Shown: positions 52,670 to 62,388, numbered from the stretch's first letter. The stretch is DNA of 64,000 bases from Oscillospiraceae bacterium (GCA_009780435.1 WRAB01000001.1:62001-126000), one strand, 5' to 3'. The notes: generated by a model from the sequence alone, not told the origin. Translations and numbers: made by a program.

Positions 52670-55042
52670 ATGAATGTTACCCCAAAGAAGAAGCGAAAAA
52701 TCGCGTCCCTCGGCATGTTACTGGGCCTTTTGGCCCTTCTGCTCATGCTCACCGCCTGTGGCAACAGAGAGGGCAGTGGCGTCAATATGAATGACGCCAT
52801 CGTCACAGAGTATGTCTATCTATCCCAGCACATAGACCTGCCGGACATATCGGAGGACATACAGATACAGGGATCTGTAGTACACGGGGATCGGATATTC
52901 TACTATTACATCGAACACTACGACCCCGGCCCGGACACGGATTGGGACAACTGGGTACCCGTTCCGCCGCAGATTGTAATCGCCAGCATGTTGGCCGACG
53001 GGACAGACCAGAGGCAGATTACAATTCCCGCCGCGGCGGACAGCGCACAGATTCCAGGTCTCCGCATGACAGAGGATGGCAATGTAGCCCTGCTCGTATT
53101 AAACAGTAGCTGGACTATGCAGGGCGGTGAACACACCCTGTCCTATATGGAATACGACCTCCAGGGCAATCGTGTTGCCTATCAGGAGATACAGGGCGTT
53201 ATTCCGGCAGGTTCCGACTGGTTCTCGGTGGATCAGGCATTTTTTGCCGATGACGGATATATAGTGCTCTCCGCTTGGGGGGAGCGAGGTATGGATATCT
53301 TTTTGCTAGACAGCAACCTCTCATTGACCGGTCAGTTGGAGATGGAATCCGGCACCCAGGGGATCACCCAACTGCGAGATGGCCGGGTGGTGATGATGGC
53401 CTGGGAGGAAGACGACAGGCAGAATTGGGTCAATGTCCTACGGGAGATCGATTTTGAGGCCGGCAACTGGGGTGAGACAATTACATTCTCCGTAACCAAT
53501 GTGCGGCAGATGTTCCCCGTGCGAGACGGAGATCCCTTTGACCTACTGATAGACGACGGAACCCACCTCTTTGGCTATACCTTGGCCACGGGAGAACGGG
53601 CGCTGATTCTCAACTGGATTGAGTCGGAACTCACAGCGGACTGGGGCTATTATGTGGGCTTTTTGGACGATGGGCGAATCTCTGTCCTGTCCAATGAGTG
53701 GGTGAGCGACGCCGGCTCCCACTCCCGCGGCGGCTTCCATACGGCGTTCATGACTTTAACCCGTACCCCCAGAGCGGAGCTGCCGGAACGGACAATTATC
53801 ACTTTGGGCGGCGTTTGGCTCTCCAGTGATGTCCGCGCAGAGGTGATTGCGTTTAACCGGGCCAGCCAGACCCATCAGATCCAGGTGCGGGACTACAGCA
53901 TCTACAATACAAATGACGACTGGCGCGCAGGAAATCTCCGGCTCCTGGCGGAACTTGCCGTAGGGGACGGCCCGGACATCATCTGGGGTTGGTACGACGC
54001 CACTCTGGCGAATCGGGGCATGTTTGCCGATCTCTACGCCTTTATTGATGCCGATCCGGTGTTGAACCGTTCGGATTTCTTCCCCAACATTCTCGCTGCG
54101 ATGGAAACGGCAGACGGGTCTCTGTCCATGGTTGCAAACAGCTTTGGCCTGGAGACCATGGTCGGTATGACGGATGCCGTGGGGCATATTCAATCCTGGA
54201 CCCTTGCCGATATGTTAGAACTGTTAGAGGGGACAGATGATGCCGACATGGAGCACATCATGGGACAGTGGCTGACGGGGGAGAATTTCCTCTCTATTAT
54301 GCTCATGTTCTCTGGTCGGGAGTTTATTGATTGGGACGAGCATCAGGCCAACCTGAACAGCGATGCATTTATCCACCTGTTAGAGATTGCCGCCCGCCTA
54401 CCCCAACAGCGAGAGGATGACGGGAACAATTTCAGGCAGAATTTCGTCAGTGACTATACCCGGATGCGCCGGGGCGAACAATTGCTCATCTCGACGGGCA
54501 TCTGGAATCCGAGCAGGTATTCGGAGCTGGCGGCTGCTCTGGGTGGAGACTTTACCGTTCTCGGGATGCCCACCGGAGAGGGCGGCGCCCACGTCATTCA
54601 CCTGGGGCAAAGCGTGGGGATTAACGCGGGCAGTGATCATCAAGACGAGGCGTGGAGCTTTGTCCGCCAATTCCTTCTGCCCGACTTCCGTGTAGAGTGG
54701 AGCATCCCCCTGCGGATCGACCAATACGATGCGGCGATTGCCAATGCCATGGCACCGTTTGATGTGTGGGTTGACGAAGATGGCAACGAGTGGCCCACAG
54801 GCGGCGGCTCGTGGTGGGTGGATGACTATCTCCAGATTGAACTGCAACCCATGACGGAAGAGGAGGCCAGAGGGCTTCGGGCCATTGTGGAAAGCGCCAA
54901 TATGACAGGCCGCTTTGATGAGATCATCATGGAAATGGTACAGGAGGAAATCCAGCCCTTTTTCGCCGGCGACAGAACAGCTGCCGACACGGCCAGAATC
55001 TTGCAAAACCGTATCCAGACCTATCTAAACGAACAGAGATAA
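52670..55042 (+). CDS. Large solute-binding lipoprotein (family 1 SBP with N-terminal extra half)
   Basis: A 790-aa lipoprotein: signal segment with lipobox MLTAC. The C-terminal half (from about residue 375, ITLGGVWLSSDVRAEVIAFN, through RQNFVSDYTRMRRGEQLLIS and GQSVGINAGSDHQDEAWSFV) is a family-1 solute-binding protein of the sugar type. The N-terminal 330 residues are repetitive, strand-rich blades (GSVVHGDRIFYYYI, ARLTEDGN-like turns) that look like a beta-propeller, an inference. Usual sugar SBPs are only about 420-450 aa. AAAGGAG precedes the ATG. First gene of the cluster. Confidence 0.75.
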   Translation: MNVTPKKKRKIASLGMLLGLLALLLMLTACGNREGSGVNMNDAIVTEYVYLSQHIDLPDISEDIQIQGSVVHGDRIFYYYIEHYDPGPDTDWDNWVPVPPQIVIASMLADGTDQRQITIPAAADSAQIPGLRMTEDGNVALLVLNSSWTMQGGEHTLSYMEYDLQGNRVAYQEIQGVIPAGSDWFSVDQAFFADDGYIVLSAWGERGMDIFLLDSNLSLTGQLEMESGTQGITQLRDGRVVMMAWEEDDRQNWVNVLREIDFEAGNWGETITFSVTNVRQMFPVRDGDPFDLLIDDGTHLFGYTLATGERALILNWIESELTADWGYYVGFLDDGRISVLSNEWVSDAGSHSRGGFHTAFMTLTRTPRAELPERTIITLGGVWLSSDVRAEVIAFNRASQTHQIQVRDYSIYNTNDDWRAGNLRLLAELAVGDGPDIIWGWYDATLANRGMFADLYAFIDADPVLNRSDFFPNILAAMETADGSLSMVANSFGLETMVGMTDAVGHIQSWTLADMLELLEGTDDADMEHIMGQWLTGENFLSIMLMFSGREFIDWDEHQANLNSDAFIHLLEIAARLPQQREDDGNNFRQNFVSDYTRMRRGEQLLISTGIWNPSRYSELAAALGGDFTVLGMPTGEGGAHVIHLGQSVGINAGSDHQDEAWSFVRQFLLPDFRVEWSIPLRIDQYDAAIANAMAPFDVWVDEDGNEWPTGGGSWWVDDYLQIELQPMTEEEARGLRAIVESANMTGRFDEIIMEMVQEEIQPFFAGDRTAADTARILQNRIQTYLNEQR

Positions 55043-55043
55043 C

Positions 55044-55070
55044 GTATGGGCGAACACACTTCGCCCATAC
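55044..55070 (+). repeat. Hairpin between binding-protein and permease genes
   Basis: GTATGGGCGAA, 5-base loop, exact complement. No T-tract. As in other ABC operons, it may stabilise the upstream mRNA so that the binding protein is made in excess. Confidence 0.55.
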
Positions 55071-55094
55071 ATGGAGGAGAAGGAGAGAGCCAGA

Positions 55095-56042
55095 ATGAAG
55101 GCGACACTGGTGAAACTCAATCGAAAACTGGGGGACAAGCTCTATTCCGGCGCCTTCCTCGCCCCCAGTTTTATCGGGGTGATGACATTTTTCATCGCCC
55201 CCTTCTTCGTTGTCATCTACTACGCCATGATCGACAGCCCCGTCCGACAAAATTTTGTCTGGTTTGATAATTTTGAGCGGGTATTGGGGAACTGGGCCTT
55301 CCAGACAGCGGCCCAGCATACGATCATGTTCTCCGCCATTGCCGTACCCTTGGCGGTGGCTTTGGCCTTGGGATTGGCCGTGCTCTTAGAACAGAAAATT
55401 CCCGCTAAGAGCCAGCTCCGCACCTTTTTTCTCTCCCCGATGATGGTACCTGTTGCTTCGATTGTACTGATTTGGCAAGTCCTATTTCACCAGAACGGGG
55501 CCGTCAACGACCTGCTATCTACCATCGGATCCGCTACGGGGTGGTTTTCCTATGAGCGGTTCTATACGTTATCGGACGGGCGGGTCATAAACCAGTGGAT
55601 CGACTGGTTCAGTTCTGGATACAACCAATTTCCCATTGTGCTGTTGTTTTTGTGGAAGAACTTAGGCTATAATATGATCTTGTTCATGGCGGCGCTAAAC
55701 AACATCCCGAAAGACCTCATTGAGGTGGCGCAGATCGAGGGGGGCGGGGCGTTTTATATCTTCCGCACGGTGAAAATGCGGTTTTTATCCCCGACGATTC
55801 TATTTGTCACAATTTTGTCTCTAATCAACTCTTTTCGCGTCTTCCGAGAGGTGTTTCTTCTCACAGGAGCTCATCCCTATGGGGGCCTGTATATGCTCCA
55901 GCACTACATGAACAACATGTTTGAAGCGCTAGATTTTCAGAGCCTGGCGGCGGCGGCCATTATCATGTGCATTGTCATGATCGGTATCATCGGCCTGCTG
56001 TTTCTCATAGAGAGCCGGTATGGAAAGGATGTTGAAGGGTGA
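55095..56042 (+). CDS. Sugar ABC transporter permease 1
   Basis: A 315-aa permease of the MalF/UgpA type with six membrane helices. The EAA loop LIEVAQIEGGGAFYIFRTVK contacts an ATPase. GGAGGAGAAGGAG lies upstream; the ATG at 55095 is preferred to that at 55071. Pairs with the next gene. Confidence 0.87.
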   Translation: MKATLVKLNRKLGDKLYSGAFLAPSFIGVMTFFIAPFFVVIYYAMIDSPVRQNFVWFDNFERVLGNWAFQTAAQHTIMFSAIAVPLAVALALGLAVLLEQKIPAKSQLRTFFLSPMMVPVASIVLIWQVLFHQNGAVNDLLSTIGSATGWFSYERFYTLSDGRVINQWIDWFSSGYNQFPIVLLFLWKNLGYNMILFMAALNNIPKDLIEVAQIEGGGAFYIFRTVKMRFLSPTILFVTILSLINSFRVFREVFLLTGAHPYGGLYMLQHYMNNMFEALDFQSLAAAAIIMCIVMIGIIGLLFLIESRYGKDVEG

Positions 56043-56917
56043 GAAAAAAACATCTGATCCGCCGTACTCTGATGACCGCTGTGGCAGTTTTCTTTGCCGT
56101 GCTCTTCCTCATGCCCACGGTGTTGACCATTGCCAACTCCTTCATGAGCCAGGCGGAGATCACCGCCAATTACGGCGTGATTTTCGGCTCTGCCAGCGAG
56201 GGAGCCTATATGTCCGAGCGGGTCAATCTAAAACTAATTCCCGACATGGTGACCTTCCAGCAATACAACACCGCATTGATCCAGAGCCCGGACTATCTAC
56301 TCAGATTTTGGCGCTCTATCCGTCTGGTGGCACCCATTGTGGTGGTGCAGGTGCTAGTGGCGTCTTTAGCGGCCTACAGTTTTACCCGATTTCGTGGCCG
56401 GTGGAAGGAGATCTTATTTTTCTCCTATATTATTCTCATGCTCATGCCCTATCAGGTGACCCTGGTCCCAAATTTTCTGATCGCCCGAACGTTTAACCTC
56501 ATAGACAGAGACTGGTCGATTCTATTGCCGGGATTTGTGGCGCCTTTCAGCGTATTCTTGCTGACAAAATTCATGCGGCGAATCCCCATCTCCTATATCG
56601 AGGCGGCCAAATTGGACGGGGCGGGGGAGTTTCAGATCTATCGCCGGATTGCGCTACCCCTCTGCCGGAGTGCCTTATACTCCGTGGTCATCCTGGTATT
56701 TATTGATTACTGGAACATGGTGGAACTGCCCCTGATTATGCTCAGCGATCCGGATACCCATCCTTTGTCCGTATTTTTGTCCCGGATCAACAGAGAGGAG
56801 ATTGGTGTGGCATTTGCCTTGGCCACACTCTATATGATTCCGACCCTATTGATGTTCCTCCACGGGGAGGAGTATCTCATTGAGGGTATCACATATTCTG
56901 GCGGTATCAAGGGATGA
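56039..56917 (+). CDS. Sugar ABC transporter permease 2
   Basis: A 292-aa permease of the MalG/UgpE type. The EAA loop YIEAAKLDGAGEFQIYRRIA is clear. The GTG start overlaps the previous stop by four bases (GTGA). No ATPase gene follows, so a shared MsmX-like ATPase elsewhere would be needed, as in many Bacillota. Confidence 0.88.
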   Translation: MRKKHLIRRTLMTAVAVFFAVLFLMPTVLTIANSFMSQAEITANYGVIFGSASEGAYMSERVNLKLIPDMVTFQQYNTALIQSPDYLLRFWRSIRLVAPIVVVQVLVASLAAYSFTRFRGRWKEILFFSYIILMLMPYQVTLVPNFLIARTFNLIDRDWSILLPGFVAPFSVFLLTKFMRRIPISYIEAAKLDGAGEFQIYRRIALPLCRSALYSVVILVFIDYWNMVELPLIMLSDPDTHPLSVFLSRINREEIGVAFALATLYMIPTLLMFLHGEEYLIEGITYSGGIKG

Positions 56918-56921
56918 CGCC

Positions 56922-56945
56922 TAGCGGGAAGCAGGCTTTCCGCTA
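56922..56945 (+). repeat. Hairpin after the permease genes
   Basis: TAGCGGGAA and TTTCCGCTA stem (one wobble), no T-tract. The following 170 bases hold TTTTTCGCC..GGCGAAAAG complements and a possible promoter. Confidence 0.4.
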
Positions 56946-57060
56946 ATTGGAACTGCCCTGCGGGGCGGCTCTGCGGAGGCTTTTGTAGCGCCCGTCGGAA
57001 GTGAATTCCGCCATGCGTTGGGATTTAACTTTTTCGCCTCTGGCGCACACTATCATGCAC

Positions 57061-57089
57061 TTGACGGCGAAAAGAACGAGGGATAGAGA
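57061..57089 (+). promoter_or_regulatory. Possible internal promoter before the adaptor gene
   Basis: TTGACG (57061-57066), 17 bases, TAGAGA (57084-57089). The -10 is weak. Confidence 0.35.
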
Positions 57090-57114
57090 TTTTAGGTTAT
57101 GGGAGGTTTTTAAG

Positions 57115-58749
57115 ATGAAAAGATTTAAACGCGAATGGGTGAAAACGGCGGCGATTATATTTTTAGCGGTGCTGCTGGCGCTTACCTTTTTTTCCAATAC
57201 CATTATGAATCTCTCCCTGCCGGAAGTGGTTACGGCCAACACGAGTTCAGGGGCAATTACCAATGCCATCCGGGGTCAGGCCGCGGCCCAGGCCAACAAT
57301 AGCTATGACATCAACGTGACCTCGCCCCGGCACGTCTTGGCTGTCCATGTTCGAGACGGCCAAGAAGTCCAAGAGGGGGATTTGCTCTTTGAATTGGAGG
57401 AGAGCGACGATGATCCCCTGGCCCAGGCCATGGACGAATTAAACGCGCTACATCTGGCCTATCAGATGAAACTCCTGGATGTGGGGGCCGATTATACGAT
57501 GCAAAACGAGACCATCCGTCAGGCCCGGGAGGATTTGCAACAGGCTACGGCCGAGCGGGCCGCTTTGGGAACGACAAATTTGACAGAGACTGCTGCCCAA
57601 GCCAGAGTTACCGAATTGATGGCCACGCTTAGAGCGCGGGAAAGCCAGCTGGATCAGCTAGAGGCGGAACTCACCTTTATCGATACCTTTGACAGCCGCT
57701 CCACCCGGATCGCCCAACAGGTTATCGCCTATGAGAGCGCCCTGGCGGATTTCATCCGGGAGATGGGCATGTCTTATGAGAATTTCATCGAGGAAAACAC
57801 TACTGTAAGTAATCAGTGGACGCAAGCTGTAGAGCGTACCAAGCTGGCTATGCAGACCGCCGCCGCCGCCGCTCGTGTGGCTGTGGTACAGGAGATCAGC
57901 GCCCAGGTCGTCCAGGTGACTGCCTCCCAGAACGCCCTGACGGAGGCGCAAAGCGTCTTGGAACGTGTCCGTGCCATCAACGACGCCGATCGGGATGTCC
58001 GTATTGCGCAACGGGCGCTCAATGCCGCCTTGATTGCTTTGAGCAGTGAACAACAACTGGGCTCTGCCGCCGAGGCCAAGCGCCTTCTGGAACTCCAGGC
58101 CATGGCCGATGAGATCACCGAACTGGAAGAGCGCATTGAGCGGATGGAGGCAGGACTTGAGGGCGACGGCAACAGCATCCTGGCCCGATATGACGGCATT
58201 ATCGCCGGAATCACTGTCGTCGCAGGCCAGACGGCGGAGCCGGGGCTTCCCCTGGCGCGGATCGAAGTGGCCGAGATGGGCTTTTTGGCGGAGCTGACCG
58301 TAGATTCCCGCCAAGCCCAGGAGATTCGGCCCGGGGCCGAAGTGGATGTGACATCAGCCAGCTGGATGCCCGTCACCGGGAGAGTTTCCGGTTTCCGGGC
58401 GGATCCGGAAGACCCCACCAATCGGCGGATTGTCATGATAGACTTACAGGGAGAGGTGACTATCGGAGAGCAGTTGAATCTCAGTATCCAGATATCCCGC
58501 GCCAATTACGAAGTGATCGTCCCCCGCAGTGCCATCAGCCAGGATGCGACGAGTCCACATGTCTATGTGCTTCAATCCAGAACATCGCCCCTGGGTACGC
58601 GCTATTTCGCCGTCCGGACGGATGTGACGATTCTGGCCGAAGATGAGCAGCAGGTGGCCGTTTCAGGGCTGGATCGTTTCTCCAGTGTCATCATCCGTTC
58701 CAGCGACACGCTTTCTGACCGGGCCGCGGTACGATTGGCGCCGAATTAG
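57115..58749 (+). CDS. HlyD-like membrane fusion/adaptor protein
   Basis: A 544-aa protein: one N-terminal membrane helix (about 12-28), first half of the lipoyl domain (SPRHVLAVHVRDGQEVQEGD), a long alpha-helical hairpin (about 105-365), second lipoyl half (GIIAGITVVAGQTAEPGLPL), and a beta-barrel/tail to the end (RPGAEVDVTSASWMPVTGRV). In Gram-positives such adaptors work with MacB-like ABC exporters. The ATG at 57115 follows GGGAGG by 8 bases. The next gene fits a partial MacB. Confidence 0.8.
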   Translation: MKRFKREWVKTAAIIFLAVLLALTFFSNTIMNLSLPEVVTANTSSGAITNAIRGQAAAQANNSYDINVTSPRHVLAVHVRDGQEVQEGDLLFELEESDDDPLAQAMDELNALHLAYQMKLLDVGADYTMQNETIRQAREDLQQATAERAALGTTNLTETAAQARVTELMATLRARESQLDQLEAELTFIDTFDSRSTRIAQQVIAYESALADFIREMGMSYENFIEENTTVSNQWTQAVERTKLAMQTAAAAARVAVVQEISAQVVQVTASQNALTEAQSVLERVRAINDADRDVRIAQRALNAALIALSSEQQLGSAAEAKRLLELQAMADEITELEERIERMEAGLEGDGNSILARYDGIIAGITVVAGQTAEPGLPLARIEVAEMGFLAELTVDSRQAQEIRPGAEVDVTSASWMPVTGRVSGFRADPEDPTNRRIVMIDLQGEVTIGEQLNLSIQISRANYEVIVPRSAISQDATSPHVYVLQSRTSPLGTRYFAVRTDVTILAEDEQQVAVSGLDRFSSVIIRSSDTLSDRAAVRLAPN

Positions 58750-58762
58750 TGGAATGATTGTT

Positions 58763-58795
58763 CGTATTTCCCCCGCCACGGGCGGAGAAAATACG
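58763..58795. repeat. CCCGCC-type palindrome
   Basis: CGTATTTCCCCCGCC, ACG, and a near-complement (13/15). It sits between the adaptor and the MacB-like genes. Confidence 0.5.
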
Positions 58796-58839
58796 GAAAA
58801 TAAGGGTTGAAGAAATCCCCCGAGGAATTGAGGTGCGGG

Positions 58840-60024
58840 ATGGGCGCGCGGCGTGAAAAATCGAAAAAAATACGGATGATAACAATTCTGGTCAGTGTGT
58901 TTCTGTTGCTTTTGGCTGTGGCCTCTGTGCTGTTTTTCCGGCATGTGACGGGGATGCTCCCCTCACAGCAGGCGGCGGCCCGCTGGTCTCCTGGCGGAGA
59001 CCGGGTGGCCCAGGTCACGGCGTATATTCCGGAGCATAACGGTCTGACCCATGAAGCCACCCGAGGTGTGATCCACGCGCTTCGCAGTGGTCTCATGGCC
59101 GAGGGGATTGATCCAGGTGATGCAGACGGCGGCGGGGTCTGGACGTATGCATACAGCGCCCAGGAGGTCTTACGGCTCTCCTCTCGCTATCGCGGGCCGG
59201 CTGTGGTATATGCCACCGGCGTGGGGGGGAACTTTTTTCTATTCAATCCCGTCTTACTAATAAGCGGGAGTTATTTTCCGCGTGACAGCATCAACCGAGA
59301 TATGGTGCTCTTAGATGAAACCCTTGCCTGGTGGCTTTTCGGTGCCGTGGATGTGGCGGGGATGACGGTCTATATCGGCGGTGTACCCCACGTGATTTCC
59401 GGTGTCTATCGGCCCTATGGAGACTTTGCCAGCCAGGCGGCCACGGGGGATATGCCCCATATGTTCCTCTTCTATGACGCCCTGGCGGCAGAGGTGGGAT
59501 TTGCCCCTATCACCAATGTGCAGGCAGTTTTGCCAAACCCGGTCTCTGGACTCGCGGAGGAGTTCTTGGCCGAGGCCATGGAGTCGGCAAATCTGAAAGA
59601 AGGGGAATACGCCCTCATCAATAACACGGAGCGCTATACCCTAAGCGCCATGATTGATGTGGTTCAGGACTTCGGGAGCCGCGCCATGCGGCAGATGGGA
59701 TTTAGCCTACCCCAATGGGAAAACGCCGCCAGAATGGCGGAGGACTTTGCGGCGCTGGCCCTCGTGTTGACCCTGTTGTTTCTCGTTTTTCCAACCATTA
59801 CAGCCCTCCGTTTGATCATCCGCCGCTGGCGGCGGCGCAAGTGGCGCCTGTTGCGTGGGACTTGGAATTGGTGGAATAACAGGCGAGAGGGGAAAAGAGA
59901 AGATGCGTGGCGTATGCAAAACCAGGAAGCGGAAATGCTAGAAAAAGAGAAAGATCAATACAATTTAGAGGAGATCATCCGCTCTGTTCGGGAAAGCGAG
60001 GAAAATCATGAAAAAGAAAATTAA
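58840..60024 (+). CDS. MacB periplasmic-domain-like protein with two TM helices
   Basis: A 394-aa protein: a basic start, membrane helix (about 13-35), extracellular domain resembling the MacB core (GSYFPRDSINRDMVLLDETL and TVYIGGVPHVISGVYRPYGD are like the FtsX-associated domain), then one further helix (about 305-325) and a cytoplasmic basic/coiled tail. A complete FtsX/MacB permease has four TM helices and an ATPase; here neither the other two helices nor any ATPase is present. GAGG lies 6 bases before the ATG. Its end overlaps the next gene by 17 bases. Confidence 0.65.
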   Translation: MGARREKSKKIRMITILVSVFLLLLAVASVLFFRHVTGMLPSQQAAARWSPGGDRVAQVTAYIPEHNGLTHEATRGVIHALRSGLMAEGIDPGDADGGGVWTYAYSAQEVLRLSSRYRGPAVVYATGVGGNFFLFNPVLLISGSYFPRDSINRDMVLLDETLAWWLFGAVDVAGMTVYIGGVPHVISGVYRPYGDFASQAATGDMPHMFLFYDALAAEVGFAPITNVQAVLPNPVSGLAEEFLAEAMESANLKEGEYALINNTERYTLSAMIDVVQDFGSRAMRQMGFSLPQWENAARMAEDFAALALVLTLLFLVFPTITALRLIIRRWRRRKWRLLRGTWNWWNNRREGKREDAWRMQNQEAEMLEKEKDQYNLEEIIRSVRESEENHEKEN

Positions 60025-62365
60025 AGCAGGGATCGCGCTATTGCTTGCGGTCAGCATGTTGCTGTCATTGGCGGCCTGCGGCGGTGACAACGGCGGCGAA
60101 ATAACGGGGGATCAGACACCTGATCTCGAAGCCACGGGCTACGTCTATGTGCCGGAGTTTATCAGCATAAACGCAGAGCAGTCCAATTTAGGCATACTTG
60201 CGATTTCCGACGATACCCTCTTTGTCCGATATATTATGACAGGGGAAAACTTCTCCTTCGTGCCGGGGGTTGCAACCCTGCGGACAGACGGTACTGGCTT
60301 CACCTCCATCTGGGAGGGGGAATCGGCGCAATGGGAGGAAGAAGAGATAACCTACTATGCCCATAGTGACATTTCTATCGCCGCCCCACGGAGCGCAGGC
60401 GGCATATATGCTCTGCAGCGAACTTCCTCGGGCTTCTTTTCCAACGACGGCGGCGAGTCCGGCTGGGAGGATAGCGCCTACCTAATGGCCCTGGCATCCG
60501 ATGGGACTGTGGAGCGGGAAATGGATCTCGCTACAGTCTTAGGCCGATCAGATGGGATGACCATTGAGGTCAGCGTGATGCAGGCGACGTCTGACGGCAG
60601 ACTGCTCCTCGGCACATGGGACGCCCTGTATATTCTCTCGCCCGACTGGACGTTAGAGCGGGAGATTCCTTTGACCAATCTTTCGATGGATGGAATGGTC
60701 GTCACCAGGGATGACCGGGTGCTGGTGACTGTTTGGGACAATGAGAGCTTTGCGCGCAAGACAAATTTCATGGACTTAGAGACGGGACAGTTACAAGATG
60801 AGGACGAGAGCCCCCTCTCCGACAGTATCAACCTCGCCGTAACCGGCCCGGACTATGATTTGTACACCAGCGATTTCACCAGCGTCTTCGGCATTGACTT
60901 GGAGACGGGAGGGCGAACCCGGCTCTTTGACTGGATGGATATGGACATGGCCAGCGGCACCACGTTCGTAGTCTCCGACGCAGGAGAGATTTTCTTCTTT
61001 GAGATGCAGTGGGGGAGAGAAGAAGGTGTTCAACGTGGCGGAACCCTGGTGCGCCTGACAAAGGTAGACGCCTCGGAAGTGCCGGAGGTGACGACGCTCA
61101 CCTTTGGTGCCCTCAGCGTGGATTTCGATATCAAAGGCGAGATCATTGAGTTCAACAAACGTAACCCCAACTACCGCATCCGGATTCGGGAGTATATGGA
61201 CTGGCAGACCGGGGACTTTGAAATGGCCTTTGAAGCGGCGCTCCAGCGCTTCAATACCGATCTGCTCACGGGCAACGCCCCCGATATCTTACAGTTTTCG
61301 ACGGAGCTCCCCTTTGACACGTATGCCAGAAGAGGATTCCTTGCGGATATGAATCCGCTCCTTGCCGCCGACCCAGAACTGAGCCGGGATGACCTGATAT
61401 CGAGTGTGATGGATCTGTTTTCCGTGGATAGCGGGCTCTATGTCGCCGTATCCCAGTTTACCATTCAGACTTTAGTGGGCAGAAGTGATCGGGTCGGCCC
61501 GGAGATGGGTTGGACCATGGCGGAGTTTCAAGCCGCTGTGGACGCCCTGCCGGAGGGTGGGACGGCCTTTGACTCATTTGTCACCCGAGAGCAGTTTATG
61601 AACAGTGTCCTGGGCGTGAATTTGGCTCTGTTCATTGACCGGGAGACGGGGCGCGCCAACTTTGACAGCGATCTGTTCCGGAGTTATCTGACCTTTGCCA
61701 ACACACTGACCACAAATGAGGAGCTCTGGGGAGACAATGGCTTTGATACGCCGGGGGACTGGGCCAGGCCGATGCCGGTGCCGCCCATTGGAGAGGTCAA
61801 CCCAGATGATACGCTCAATGCCTACGCCGCAGGCCGGATTCTACTCATGGAGCAGACCCTCTGGGGATTTTCGGACATGGTGCATACAAGAGAGATGTTC
61901 CAGGGTGACGTGACCATCAAAGGCTATCCCAGCGAAGGCGGCTTGGGCAGTGTAGTGATACCTCGCTCCATGGTGGGGATATCCGCCAACACGCCCCATA
62001 CGGATATTGCCTGGAGCTTTGTCCGCACTCTGTTGACTGAGCGGTATCAGCGGGAGAACGCCTTCAGTTTTGCCACCAACCGCGCAGTGTTAGAAGAGCA
62101 GATTGAAAGTGCCATGCGCCTGCCGGAGTGGGCGACAACAGAAGAGGATCGAGAGATTTGGCTCCCCATGCTACCCTCCCAGGCCGACGTGGATCAGATC
62201 ATGGCCCTGATTGAAAACGTCGATCAGATCTCTATGCGGGATGAGACGGTGCTCGCCATTGTCACAGAGGAGACGCTGCCCTACTTCGCCGGAGATCGGA
62301 GCGTGGAAGAGACCGTCCGGATCATCCAGAGCAGAGTGCAGATTTTAATCAGCGAGAGCCGGTAG
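60008..62365 (+). CDS. Second large solute-binding lipoprotein
   Basis: A 785-aa lipoprotein with lipobox LSLAAC. Its plan mirrors the first: an N-terminal 350-residue strand-rich half (blades such as LLLGTWDALYILSPDWTLE and VVTRDDRVLVTVWDN, propeller-like) and a C-terminal family-1 solute-binding half (VTTLTFGALSVDFDIKGEI, FNTDLLTGNAPDILQFSTEL, SANTPHTDIAWSFVRTLL). The two are probably old duplicates. The GAGG site lies within the upstream gene. It closes the cluster, so one set of permeases could serve two binding proteins, or one of them acts as a sensor. Confidence 0.75.
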   Translation: MKKKIKAGIALLLAVSMLLSLAACGGDNGGEITGDQTPDLEATGYVYVPEFISINAEQSNLGILAISDDTLFVRYIMTGENFSFVPGVATLRTDGTGFTSIWEGESAQWEEEEITYYAHSDISIAAPRSAGGIYALQRTSSGFFSNDGGESGWEDSAYLMALASDGTVEREMDLATVLGRSDGMTIEVSVMQATSDGRLLLGTWDALYILSPDWTLEREIPLTNLSMDGMVVTRDDRVLVTVWDNESFARKTNFMDLETGQLQDEDESPLSDSINLAVTGPDYDLYTSDFTSVFGIDLETGGRTRLFDWMDMDMASGTTFVVSDAGEIFFFEMQWGREEGVQRGGTLVRLTKVDASEVPEVTTLTFGALSVDFDIKGEIIEFNKRNPNYRIRIREYMDWQTGDFEMAFEAALQRFNTDLLTGNAPDILQFSTELPFDTYARRGFLADMNPLLAADPELSRDDLISSVMDLFSVDSGLYVAVSQFTIQTLVGRSDRVGPEMGWTMAEFQAAVDALPEGGTAFDSFVTREQFMNSVLGVNLALFIDRETGRANFDSDLFRSYLTFANTLTTNEELWGDNGFDTPGDWARPMPVPPIGEVNPDDTLNAYAAGRILLMEQTLWGFSDMVHTREMFQGDVTIKGYPSEGGLGSVVIPRSMVGISANTPHTDIAWSFVRTLLTERYQRENAFSFATNRAVLEEQIESAMRLPEWATTEEDREIWLPMLPSQADVDQIMALIENVDQISMRDETVLAIVTEETLPYFAGDRSVEETVRIIQSRVQILISESR

Positions 62366-62388
62366 CAGATCAATCGACAGGATAATCA

